From Pirellulales bacterium (GTDB taxonomy: Bacteria; Planctomycetota; Planctomycetia; Pirellulales; JAEUIK01), in contig JAHBXR010000002.1 of assembly GCA_019636335.1 (NCBI GenBank), forward strand, positions 62,001 to 126,000: a stretch of 64,000 bases of DNA, read 5' to 3'. The notes under the pieces were generated by a model. The model was not told the DNA's origin. It made no database searches and saw only the letters and a list, made by a program, of their open reading frames with translations. The first letter of the stretch is position 1, and every line of letters begins with the position of its first letter. Shown one piece after another: positions 17,226 to 24,264 of this stretch. The translations under genes were made by a program, and so were the position numbers.

Positions 17226-17392
17226 TTATGCGCTCGTGCCCAAGAGGGCGATCTTGTAAGTTACGCTCGTGGCGTTCGGATTCGTGATCCGCAGCACGTC
17301 GCTGCTGCTCCCGGTCACGGTCCAGCCATCCGTCTTGTTGGCGAGATCCAGGCCAGCGACACACTCAATTCCGCCGTCAACGTGTCTGTCAT
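17226..17392 (-). pseudogene. Degenerate phage-cluster gene with frameshift and internal loss
   Basis: A start with good ribosome site (GAGGTACGGGGATG) gives MTDTLTAELSVSLAWIS and then loses sense. A second frame picks up within the same stretch as GLDLANKTDGWTVTGSSSD and ends VTYKIALLGTSA before its stop at 17226. The two pieces look like the N- and C-terminal ends of one small beta protein of the type seen in phage structural clusters, with most of the middle deleted and the frame broken. Intact relatives would be expected at roughly 140 residues; this is from memory and is not certain. Confidence 0.5.
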
Positions 17393-17419
17393 CCCCGTAC
17401 CTCAGTTCGCTTGTTTTCT

Positions 17420-17821
17420 TCAACTCGCCACGGGCAGGGCGATGCGCGCGAGATAGTTCGCCGTGACCGTCCAGATGCCGTCGGCGGCCAGTTGTTCCTG
17501 TTCGCTCGTCCCCTGCATCACGAGACACGTGCCCACCTCGAGTGCAAAACCCTGCCGATTGAATGGTCCGCGCAGCGCCTCGGCAATGGCCTTGCCCAGG
17601 TCGAGCTCGGCCGCATAGATCTCGAACCGCACGAGGATCTCGGTTACCTCGGTGTGGCTGCTCGTGCGCAGGCGTGCGCTTTCTCCCTCGCGCACGAGCA
17701 CGACGTAGGGCAGGGGGAGATCGCCGCGCGCCGCGCCAGTCAAGACACGCTCTGCCGGCGCGAGCGCCGCCAGTGCCGCGGTGGCCCCCCAACGCTCGTG
17801 AATCGCCCCTTCGAGACTCAT
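17420..17821 (-). CDS. Tail-completion-like phage protein
   Basis: A 133-residue protein: helical start MSLEGAIHERWGATAALAAL, then LPLPYVVLVREGESARL, then EVTEILVRFEIYAAELDLGKAI and a strand-rich end (GIWTVTANYLARIAL). This order, a short helix and then PYVVL and a strand that pairs with ILVRFEIY, is that of DUF3168-type tail-completion proteins, which cap the tail and join it to the head. The start shares ATGA with the upstream stop, so the two are co-translated. Confidence 0.55.
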   Translation of the reverse strand: MSLEGAIHERWGATAALAALAPAERVLTGAARGDLPLPYVVLVREGESARLRTSSHTEVTEILVRFEIYAAELDLGKAIAEALRGPFNRQGFALEVGTCLVMQGTSEQEQLAADGIWTVTANYLARIALPVAS

Positions 17822-18492
17822 ACGGCGCCCCCCACGTTTCCACCTCCCAGCGGCCAGGGAGTTTGTTCGGCCAGGATGACGAACAGCTCGTCGATGCGCG
17901 ACGGTCGCTCGAAGCCCAGCACGTGATAGATCTCGCTGCCATGCATGATGCGGTGGTTGGCATCGACCGCCACTTCCTCGGCCAGGTACACGCGGTAGCG
18001 CCGCGGCACGCTGCGCAGGCGGTGTTGCGTGGCAATCGCCGAGCCTTCTGGCTGCACGCGTGCGCGAAGTGGCGCGAGGTAATCGCTCCAGCTTGCTACG
18101 AGCGCGCCGGCCTCTCCTTTCGTCCAGGCGGCCTGCTGAATCGTGATCACGTCGGTCAATCCACCGGCCAACGACAACTCGCGCGACCAGCACGTCCAGC
18201 GCTGGCTCAGCGTCTCGTGCGACACGCCCAGCACCCGCCAGATGCGCCCCGTGGCGTCGAGGATCGTGCCCCCCACTTCGGGTTCCGTCTCGACCGCCCC
18301 ACTTTCGAAGTGCCAGCGCGTATCGGCCTGCGTGTAGAAGCCGGCCGAGGGGGCCGCCTCACGCCGCGTTACGCTTCTTCGCAGCGCCCGCGCGATCGCC
18401 GTTTCGTGCAGGCCGCTGCGCGAACGCAACACGATCCCTTCGAGCGCATCGAACGAACGGAAATCGTCGGCCACGTCGAGCTCGATCGTCAT
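17818..18492 (-). CDS. Possible head-tail adaptor-type phage protein
   Basis: A 224-residue protein with two like-sized beta parts. The first (residues 1-125) has FRSFDALEGIVLRSRSG and a GRIWRVLGVSHE strand pair. The second (125-224) has RYRVYLAEEVAVDANHRIMH then YHVLGFERPSRIDELFVILAE. The I(W/Y)xVLG element in both halves resembles the head-closure and head-tail adaptor fold, so the protein may be a duplicated adaptor. It overlaps both neighbours by four bases. Identification rests on pattern and position. Confidence 0.5.
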   Translation of the reverse strand: MTIELDVADDFRSFDALEGIVLRSRSGLHETAIARALRRSVTRREAAPSAGFYTQADTRWHFESGAVETEPEVGGTILDATGRIWRVLGVSHETLSQRWTCWSRELSLAGGLTDVITIQQAAWTKGEAGALVASWSDYLAPLRARVQPEGSAIATQHRLRSVPRRYRVYLAEEVAVDANHRIMHGSEIYHVLGFERPSRIDELFVILAEQTPWPLGGGNVGGAV

Positions 18493-18704
18493 GGACTGAA
18501 CCCCTGCGAGTGGATCTCGAACGGCTCGCTGCGCGCGAGTTGTTGATCGCACCATTCGGCGCTGGCCTGTAACTGTCGCAGATAGTCGCTCCACGAAACC
18601 GACTGGCCGTCGATCGCGTAGCTCGGTTTCGGGTTCTCGGTAATCGCCGCGATCAGCGCCAGCATCTGGCTCTTGATCGTGGCGATCGTCGCCTGGTCGC
18701 TCAT
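18489..18704 (-). CDS. Small phage-cluster protein
   Basis: A 71-residue, mostly helical protein (TIATIKSQMLALIAAITEN then VSWSDYLRQLQASAEWCDQQ). It has no membrane helix or motif of known function. Its stop overlaps the next start as ATGA, and its position between the LamG-like gene and the adaptor-like gene suggests an assembly or neck accessory role. No family was recognised. Confidence 0.6.
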   Translation of the reverse strand: MSDQATIATIKSQMLALIAAITENPKPSYAIDGQSVSWSDYLRQLQASAEWCDQQLARSEPFEIHSQGFSP

Positions 18705-18723
18705 GTAGTCGTCTCCTAAAGCG

Positions 18724-19599
18724 TCAGCTCAGACCGTACTTGGTCTGCAGATACTGCTCGATGGCCTCCCGGTCGGCTCCGCCGAGCGGCGTGCCGTAGA
18801 TCAGCAGCTCGGCCAACCGTAGCGAGTGTGCCCCCGTGGGGGAACCGACGAGATTCTCGGCCCCGAGAAAAGGGCTTTCCGACACGGGACTGGCAATGCT
18901 CGACCAGGTCGATGCGCTCATGTCGACCGTGGCGGTCTCGATGCCATCGACGTAGCTCGTCAAATCTCCTCCCCGCGTCATCACCGTCGCCAACAAATGC
19001 CACTCGGTCTCGCCATCGTCCAGCGAGAGCAGGGGTGCTTCGTAATACTCCGCGTCGATCCACGTCGCATGCACCATCGAACCACTGCTGGGCAGCGTGG
19101 CGGTAAAGTAACTTTGAATCGGGAAGCTTGTCCTCGCCCCGAAGGGGCGCCGCGTGCCGGGCGGTCGGCCATCGGCAAACTTCAACACCATGAAGTAGCT
19201 GAGTCCATCCGAGAACTTCCCCGTCATGCGCGTCACGGCGAGGTAGTCGTCGCTGCCGTCGAACTCCACCAGCGGTAAGCCATTCACCCCGTTCAAGCGG
19301 AGCAGGGGACGCCGATCCGCCGTCCCCTGCAACGCGTGATATGCTCCCGCCCCCCGGTTCTTCCAACCTCCCACCGGGTCGCCATCGACCAGCGCGGGCG
19401 TGTCGAGACCCGAGCTCTGAAACAACGACGCCGCATCGTCGGCCGCCAGCCACAGCACCAGTCCCGCCACGCTCGCCGGCGAGAATCTCTCGGCCCGCGT
19501 GAACCAGCACGGAGTGCCGTACTGCCTGGTCGCCACCGGTTGGTGCATCGCTCGCCCGCGCATCACGCTTCCTTTGCCACAGAACTCGATTCGCTTCAC
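18724..19599 (-). CDS. LamG-like jellyroll protein in the phage cluster
   Basis: A 291-residue protein whose residues about 40-290 form a concanavalin/LamG-type lectin fold: GLVLWLAADDAASLF at its start, LPLVEFDGSDDYLAV, SYFMVLKFADGRPP, EWHLLATVMTRGGD and a C-terminal AELLIYGTPLGGAD plus a short helix. Such domains bind glycans or decorate virions. The start is GTG 19599, sharing GTGA with the upstream stop. It sits among head and connector genes and could be a particle surface adhesin; this is inference. Confidence 0.7.
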   Translation of the reverse strand: MKRIEFCGKGSVMRGRAMHQPVATRQYGTPCWFTRAERFSPASVAGLVLWLAADDAASLFQSSGLDTPALVDGDPVGGWKNRGAGAYHALQGTADRRPLLRLNGVNGLPLVEFDGSDDYLAVTRMTGKFSDGLSYFMVLKFADGRPPGTRRPFGARTSFPIQSYFTATLPSSGSMVHATWIDAEYYEAPLLSLDDGETEWHLLATVMTRGGDLTSYVDGIETATVDMSASTWSSIASPVSESPFLGAENLVGSPTGAHSLRLAELLIYGTPLGGADREAIEQYLQTKYGLS

Positions 19600-19904
19600 A
19601 GCACTAGATAAAACACCTTCTGCGTGCCCGAGGGGGCGCGGAGATGGATCTTGCTCGCGTCGTCCACCGCCACGAACAGCCCCTCCCCCGCGGAGAGCGG
19701 AAATCCGTCGGTGGCATCGGCCGCGTCGGTCGTGACGTCGCTGTTGCCGACGTACACCTCGGCCGAATTGTCCGCGGCCGCTTTGAGTTGCACGCCGCGC
19801 GTCCCCTTCCGCGACGTCGCCACCAGCGGCACCGCCGTCGTGCCGATCTCACTCTTGCGGCCATGGTCGAAACCGTGAACCGTATCGTCTCCCAGCCTGG
19901 TCAT
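19596..19904 (-). CDS. Small phage structural-type protein
   Basis: A 102-residue beta-rich protein: a charged start (MTRLGDDTVHGFDHGRKSE), then GTTAVPLVATSRKGTRGVQL, EVYVGNSDVTTDAAD and GEGLFVAVDDASKIHLRA. The VQLKA..NSAEVYVGNSDV pattern is common in small phage-cluster proteins found beside capsid genes. It may be a virion accessory protein. It lies 40 bp downstream of the major capsid gene and is coupled to the LamG-like gene. Confidence 0.6.
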   Translation of the reverse strand: MTRLGDDTVHGFDHGRKSEIGTTAVPLVATSRKGTRGVQLKAAADNSAEVYVGNSDVTTDAADATDGFPLSAGEGLFVAVDDASKIHLRAPSGTQKVFYLVL

Positions 19905-19944
19905 CGCATCGTCCTTCTTGCAGGGTGAAGTCGCGTGCCGCGCA

Positions 19945-21108
19945 TCAGCCGGTCGATTTGACGACGTAGCGCGGGTTGATTACGGCCGCGGCGCCGCGCT
20001 CGCTGGCCTTGAAACGCACGACGATGTCCTGGCTGAACTCCGCCTCGCTGTTGGCCGGGGCCTGCGTGACCGTGATCGGCCAGTTCTCCATGTAGGCGAA
20101 CGCCTTGCGGAAATCCCCCAGGAACCACCACTTCTTCGCGTCGTCGGCACTCACGCCCGAGACCACGATCCGCCGATACGCCAACCGGCTTTCGTGGACC
20201 TGGTAGTTGCCCAGCGGGTTGCTCGCTCGCGTCGTCGTGGCGGCGCTGGCCGGCTGGTAGTCGATCTCCACGGCGTTGAACACCCGATGGGCCGCATGGC
20301 GATAGGCCGGCATCACCAGCACGCTCGTCGCGCGGACCAGAATCGGCTCACCCGTGGTCGGGTCGAGAATGTCGGCCAGGAGCTGTTCCGCCCCGTCGAC
20401 GTCGGTCCAATCGATCAACTCATTGCCCGACTTGACGTTGATCCAGGGCGCGCTCGCCTGGTACGTGTCGTAGCTGGCGCCGTTCCACTTGTAGTTGTTC
20501 GTCACGCCGACGAGCAGATCGAGTAGCCGCTTCTCCTTGTTCAAGCCCAGGATCTCCCCCACCTCGGCCGCACGACTGAGCACCAGGTGCGTGCGATCGA
20601 AGAAGATCGCCTCCTTGGTCACCGGCACGATAAAGCCGCGCTTCGTCGTGGAAGGGGTCTCGATGAAATCCTCGCCGAAGCCCAGGCTGGGATAGGGCAT
20701 GCCCGGGTGTACTTCTCCCGTCGCGTCGCGCACCCTGCCCACGCCCGGAATTTTTTCGCCATCGAAGCGCGTGGGAATCGTCTCCACGAGCTTCGACATC
20801 ACGAACGCTTCTTGCTCGTACGCCTCGAGGATCTTCGAGTAGACCACCTGACCGGTGATGTTGAGAAACGCCGTCACGTCGACCCCATCCCCCGCCTCGA
20901 GCAGCCGCACCGAGCCCTCGCCGCGCGGATCGAGCATCCGCACCCATTCGCGCCCGTCGGGCACCAGCCCTTCGGCCAGATCGCGAATGCTGAAATCCTC
21001 CGCCCGCAGATGCTTCTCGCGCAGCGCCTCGGACAATTGCCGCACCGTCCGCTCCGCCCCATCGAGCTGATACCGCCGCTTCAACTCCCGATATTTGATC
21101 GCTCCCAC
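19945..21108 (-). CDS. Phage major capsid protein
   Basis: A 387-residue protein with the size and layout of an HK97-fold capsid subunit. An N-terminal helical arm (residues 1-60, REWVRMLDPRG) precedes the shell domain with GRVRDATGEV, TTKRGFIVPVTKEAIFFDRT (an E-loop/spine region), GLNKEKRLLDLLVGVTNNYKW, and a C-terminal A-domain ending in DDAKKWWFLGDF and RFKASERGAA. GTG 21108 is chosen because AGAGGAG lies nine bases upstream. The subunit would build the icosahedral head. It sits downstream of protease and cement genes, with a repeat element in between. Confidence 0.82.
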   Translation of the reverse strand: MGAIKYRELKRRYQLDGAERTVRQLSEALREKHLRAEDFSIRDLAEGLVPDGREWVRMLDPRGEGSVRLLEAGDGVDVTAFLNITGQVVYSKILEAYEQEAFVMSKLVETIPTRFDGEKIPGVGRVRDATGEVHPGMPYPSLGFGEDFIETPSTTKRGFIVPVTKEAIFFDRTHLVLSRAAEVGEILGLNKEKRLLDLLVGVTNNYKWNGASYDTYQASAPWINVKSGNELIDWTDVDGAEQLLADILDPTTGEPILVRATSVLVMPAYRHAAHRVFNAVEIDYQPASAATTTRASNPLGNYQVHESRLAYRRIVVSGVSADDAKKWWFLGDFRKAFAYMENWPITVTQAPANSEAEFSQDIVVRFKASERGAAAVINPRYVVKSTG

Positions 21109-21173
21109 CGTGAGGCTCCTCTTTGATTTGACTATATTTCTTGAACTGTTTCGGTGTTTCACGGAAAGCAGGA

Positions 21174-21391
21174 GTAGCACCGATCATTTTGCGGTGCGAG
21201 TGGACTACTCGATTGGCCCGAGTCGCAAAGTGATCGGTGTTGCGCAGCAACCAGAGGATGAGTGTTGTATCGCGATCGATAACCTCGATGCCGGCACCAC
21301 CCTCTGGTCGCTGCGCGACATGGACGTCCTTCCGACTCCACCTCCTGCTGGCCAGCCAGCCACACGCGGAAGAACGTCTGCTACCCACGCA
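21174..21391. repeat. Dispersed repeat element, copy A
   Basis: About 218 bp that recur, inverted and about 90 percent alike by eye, at 25699-25912. The left end contains an imperfect inverted repeat (CACCGATCATTTTGCG and the matching CGCAAAGTGATCGGTG), so it can fold into a stem. The 342 bp gap 21109-21450 between the capsid and cement genes holds this element and, at its right, a short sequence resembling another planctomycete intergenic repeat (near 21395-21435). No transposase is encoded. Confidence 0.85.
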
Positions 21392-21450
21392 CTTCCCCGC
21401 CGCGTCTCCTTCTCGCTCCGCGTCTCTGCGTGAGACCCTCTCTCCATCGA

Positions 21451-21948
21451 CTAGGCCATCGCCTGCGGGCCACCCGCCGTCACCGTGCCGACCACTTCCA
21501 CCAGCACGCTGGTCGTCGCCATGGGGTAATCTTTCACCACCCGGCCGATCGCCAGGTTGGGGGTCGCCACCGCGATCACCTGCTGGTTCTCGAGCGCGGT
21601 CCCGCCGGCGTTGTCGTCGACTCCCACCAACGTGCCCAGCGCGAACGTCGCCGAGGCGCAGACGAACTCGAACACGCCCGCCGTCGCCACGCGGACGCGA
21701 TTCGTCGCGCCGGCGGGACTGCGCTGCATCGCCACCCCCAAAAACTCGTCGTGGAATGCCTCCTGTGCGGCCGCCAGCGTGGCGTGCGTACCGGGGATCG
21801 CCCCCGTGTCCGCGGCCGGTTTCGGGTTGTTGCTGTCCGAGGCGTCCTGAAACACGAGATCGCCGATCTCGAGCACCGTCGCCGACGCGACGTCGTTCGA
21901 CACCACCGGTTTCGTATCGCCATATCTCCAACGCATCGTGTCGGCCAT
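21451..21948 (-). CDS. Capsid cement/decoration-like protein (DUF2190 type)
   Basis: A 165-residue beta-rich protein: RWRYGDTKPVVSNDVASA, then VLEIGDLVFQDASDSNN, DEFLGVAMQRSPAGA, FEFVCASATFALGTLVGVDD and NLAIGRVVKDYPMATT, LVEVVGTVT. The repeated short loops with GDLV, FLGVA and LAIGRV are typical of DUF2190-like capsid decoration proteins, which stabilise the capsid from outside. It lies between prohead protease and major capsid, the usual place. Confidence 0.68.
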   Translation of the reverse strand: MADTMRWRYGDTKPVVSNDVASATVLEIGDLVFQDASDSNNPKPAADTGAIPGTHATLAAAQEAFHDEFLGVAMQRSPAGATNRVRVATAGVFEFVCASATFALGTLVGVDDNAGGTALENQQVIAVATPNLAIGRVVKDYPMATTSVLVEVVGTVTAGGPQAMA

Positions 21949-22021
21949 CGCTGGTCTGCTCCTCTGCGGTCAAGTGAATCGTGTCGAAGTAAAATGGCTC
22001 TGTGCCTGCCACGCCGCTGCA

Positions 22022-23011
22022 TCAACGGATCGCCAGGGCGAACTGCCGCGCGTCGAGCGCTTCGTCGCGCTGCCGCTCGAAGAAACGTTGTTCGCGCGAC
22101 TGCGGTTCTCCCGCGCGCCGCCGGCGCGGTGCCCCCGGACCGAACACCTCGCGTACCAGCCGGGCCCGATCGGCGACCATCTCGCGGACGATCCGCTCGT
22201 CGGGCGCCTGCTCGAGCGCCTCGAGAAACCAGTGGCTGACGATGGTCCGGGCGTGCTCCCCCTCGTTGGGGCCCGGCAACTCGGCCTCGCTCAGCAGACG
22301 CTCGATCAGCTCGCGTCGCGCCGTGCGGGCTTCCACGGCCTGCAAGCGTTCGAGCTCGCGCTGCATCTCGGCCGTGTCGTCGGCCGCGGTGGCGCGAATC
22401 TCCTCGACAAGGTCGGGCCGCCGTTCGACCAGCAACTCGACCGTCAGCTCGCTCCACGCCACGAGCTCGTCGTCCCGCGGAGCATCCGTGGGTGGCTCGC
22501 CGGCCAGATCCTCGCCTGGCGCCTCTTCCGCCTCGAACAGACCGCGCGTCGTCGCCGGATCGGCCACGAGGTCCACGCTTTCCACCTTCGTGATCGCTTC
22601 GACGATCAACCGATTCCCCTCGCGGTTCGTGCGGGCCAGCACGTTGTGCGAGAAGCCCACGTTCTCCGGCGCGTGCTCGGCGTCCCAGATCAACTGTTCG
22701 GCCAGCGCGTGTTTCGGGTTGAAGTGCAGGTCGCCGAACAGGCCTTCACCGGCGCGGACGACCGTGCCGCGGATTACCCCCAGGCGGTCCTGGTACTCGC
22801 GCGGCGCCGCGCTGCCGGCCCGTGCGTGGTTGACGTTCACCTTCGCGCCGTCGTAGAGCGAGACCGCCCGCAACAGCGCCTCTTCGCGATAGCGGCGGCC
22901 ATTCCGCGATTCGAGTCCCAGGATCTTCACGCCCCGAATGATGCCGCGCTCGCGATCGACCCGCACCCCCACGCCGCGCGAATCGACATACTCCTGCAAC
23001 GACTGTGGCAT
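22022..23011 (-). CDS. Prohead protease fused to a scaffold-like region
   Basis: A 329-residue protein. Residues about 15-170 look like a phage prohead maturation protease: GIIRGVKILGLESRNGR, the AKVNVNHAR histidine, HAPENVGFSHNVLAR with a candidate catalytic Ser, and the closing SVDLVADPATTRGLF. Residues 170-329 are acidic, Arg-rich and helical (ELERLQAVEARTARRELIE), as expected for an internal scaffold that is later cut away. Length fits a protease-scaffold fusion. A ribosome site (GGGGAGAAGG) precedes ATG 23011, only 17 bases after a T-tract of a strong hairpin. Confidence 0.75.
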   Translation of the reverse strand: MPQSLQEYVDSRGVGVRVDRERGIIRGVKILGLESRNGRRYREEALLRAVSLYDGAKVNVNHARAGSAAPREYQDRLGVIRGTVVRAGEGLFGDLHFNPKHALAEQLIWDAEHAPENVGFSHNVLARTNREGNRLIVEAITKVESVDLVADPATTRGLFEAEEAPGEDLAGEPPTDAPRDDELVAWSELTVELLVERRPDLVEEIRATAADDTAEMQRELERLQAVEARTARRELIERLLSEAELPGPNEGEHARTIVSHWFLEALEQAPDERIVREMVADRARLVREVFGPGAPRRRRAGEPQSREQRFFERQRDEALDARQFALAIR

Positions 23012-23028
23012 GGCTGCCTTCTCCCCAT

Positions 23029-23075
23029 AAAAAAACGGAGCCCACCCGAAACGCGGTCGTTTCGAGTGGGCCCCG
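23029..23075 (-). terminator. Hairpin with T-tract directly before the prohead protease gene
   Basis: On the minus strand a 17-bp stem (positions 23075-23059 with 23052-23036), fully paired if two G-U pairs are allowed, has a 6-nt loop and is followed by seven T residues. This is a textbook intrinsic terminator. It ends 17 bases before the protease start, so there is no room for a promoter between them. Confidence 0.75.
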
Positions 23076-23179
23076 TTCGATGCCGTACCTGGCGTGCGTC
23101 CGTCGCGATCTTCGGATCGCGCCGCGTGCTACGCCCTGGCCCGTTCGGATACCCGGATTATTCAGTCGCGAGTTACTCG

Positions 23180-23362
23180 TTACTTCTCGAGCCGCTCGAC
23201 GCGGCGCCGCACGTGTTGAATCGTGCCATCCTGCACGCACACCTCGACAGCCGCCGTGCCGTGGACGCCGCGCTGCAACATCTCGGCGAGCAACTCGGCC
23301 CAAACCGTTTCGGCCTGAGCCACACGCTTGCGATTCGTCTCACTCGTGTGCGTCAGTGTCAT
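23180..23362 (-). CDS. Small phage-cluster protein
   Basis: A 60-residue protein with an amphipathic helix (ETNRKRVAQAETVWAELLA) followed by a short beta hairpin (HGTAAVEVCVQDGTIQHVRR). It has no known domain. The mix of a helix and a DGTIQxVRR strand suggests a small nucleic-acid-binding or regulatory protein, but that is only a guess. It lies between portal and protease in the ancestral gene order, now separated from the portal by the inserted toxin-antitoxin pair. Confidence 0.55.
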   Translation of the reverse strand: MTLTHTSETNRKRVAQAETVWAELLAEMLQRGVHGTAAVEVCVQDGTIQHVRRRVERLEK

Positions 23363-23411
23363 GATGGTGAGAGTACCGCGGCCGGTGGCCGATTTCCACG
23401 CGACTTTTTTG

Positions 23412-23445
23412 GTAACCGTTCACGCCCCGGGGAGTGAACGGTTAC
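23412..23445. repeat. Perfect 12-bp inverted repeat
   Basis: GTAACCGTTCAC at 23412 and GTGAACGGTTAC at 23434 form perfect arms around a 10-nt spacer. It lies between the divergent small phage gene and the Phd-like gene. It has no T-tract on its downstream sides, so it is not a normal terminator. It may be an operator or a junction left by insertion of the toxin-antitoxin pair. Confidence 0.75.
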
Positions 23446-23647
23446 GCGCCCTTAATGCTCGATCGTCACGCTCGAACATCTTGACCAGTTGATTCAGGCC
23501 TTTCCAGAAGAGCCGATTTCGTATCGCCCATCCGAGTAGCTTCAAAGTGATCGCGTGCATGTTCGATGCAGAACCTCGCACCAAGGCCAAATATTCTGGT
23601 ACAATTGAGGGTGGTATCTTCACGTGTCGCGCGAACAGGTAAACCAG

Positions 23648-23878
23648 ATGCACACCGTAAGCCTTGACGTCGCGAAGGCTCAATTGAGCGAGCTCATCCA
23701 GATCCTGGCCCCTGGCGAGGAGTTAGTCATTGTCGAAAAGGGTGAACCGCTGGCGACGTTGGTTCGCGCTCATGCACAGCACTGGCCCTGTCGCGCCGGC
23801 AGCGCGAAGGAAACAAAGCACTGGATGGCGCCTGATTTCGACGCTCCCCTGGAAGAGTTTCGGGAGTACATGGGATGA
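23648..23878 (+). CDS. Phd/YefM-type antitoxin
   Basis: A 76-residue antitoxin: MHTVSLDVAKAQLSELIQIL, then GEELVIVEKGEPLATLVRA and an acidic C-terminal tail (MAPDFDAPLEEFREYM). This is the Phd fold: N-terminal dimer and DNA-binding part, C-terminal toxin-binding tail. ATG 23648 fits the family start better than the upstream GTG 23624. The stop shares ATGA with the toxin gene. A TACAAT at 23600 may be its -10 box. The pair lies antisense to the whole phage cluster. Confidence 0.85.
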   Translation: MHTVSLDVAKAQLSELIQILAPGEELVIVEKGEPLATLVRAHAQHWPCRAGSAKETKHWMAPDFDAPLEEFREYMG

Positions 23879-24264
23879 CGAGCTTGTTGCTCGATGCTCA
23901 TGCCATGTTGTGGTTCCTGTGGGATGATCCCCAACTCTCCACGTCCGCTAAGGCACTCATCGAAGAAGCAGACAACCGCAAACTCGTCAGCATCGCTAGT
24001 TGTTGGGAGATTGCCATCAAGGTGGGGCTGGGCAAATTGGACTTGGGAGAATCTTGCAAGACATTTCTCCCACGCGAGATTGCGCGGAATCACTTTGAAT
24101 TGATTTCCATCACGCTCGCGCATGCAACGATGGTTGAAAAACTGCCGAATCACCATCGCGATCCGTTTGATCGATTGCTGATCGCTCAGGCCCAGTTGGG
24201 CAATCTCACTCTCGTCAGCGCCGATTCCGAATTCGATCGCTACGGTGTAACCCGCGCTTGGTGA
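23875..24264 (+). CDS. vapC: VapC-type PIN-domain toxin
   Basis: A 129-residue PIN ribonuclease. Acidic metal ligands are in LLLDAHAMLW (Asp), CWEIAIKVGLGKL (Glu), HHRDPFDRLLIAQA (Asp) and VSADSEFDRY (Asp). Such toxins cleave tRNA or rRNA and are held inactive by the antitoxin. It shares four bases with the antitoxin gene. The gene is convergent with the portal gene, and the two stops overlap by 25 bp, so the portal uses antisense toxin sequence for its last residues. This fits insertion of the pair behind a once longer portal reading frame. Confidence 0.9.
   Translation: MTSLLLDAHAMLWFLWDDPQLSTSAKALIEEADNRKLVSIASCWEIAIKVGLGKLDLGESCKTFLPREIARNHFELISITLAHATMVEKLPNHHRDPFDRLLIAQAQLGNLTLVSADSEFDRYGVTRAW

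Noticed and set aside
23420..23683. 87-residue minus-strand frame beside the toxin-antitoxin pair
   Set aside because: It runs over the antitoxin promoter and start, has no family resemblance and would conflict with the well-supported pair.
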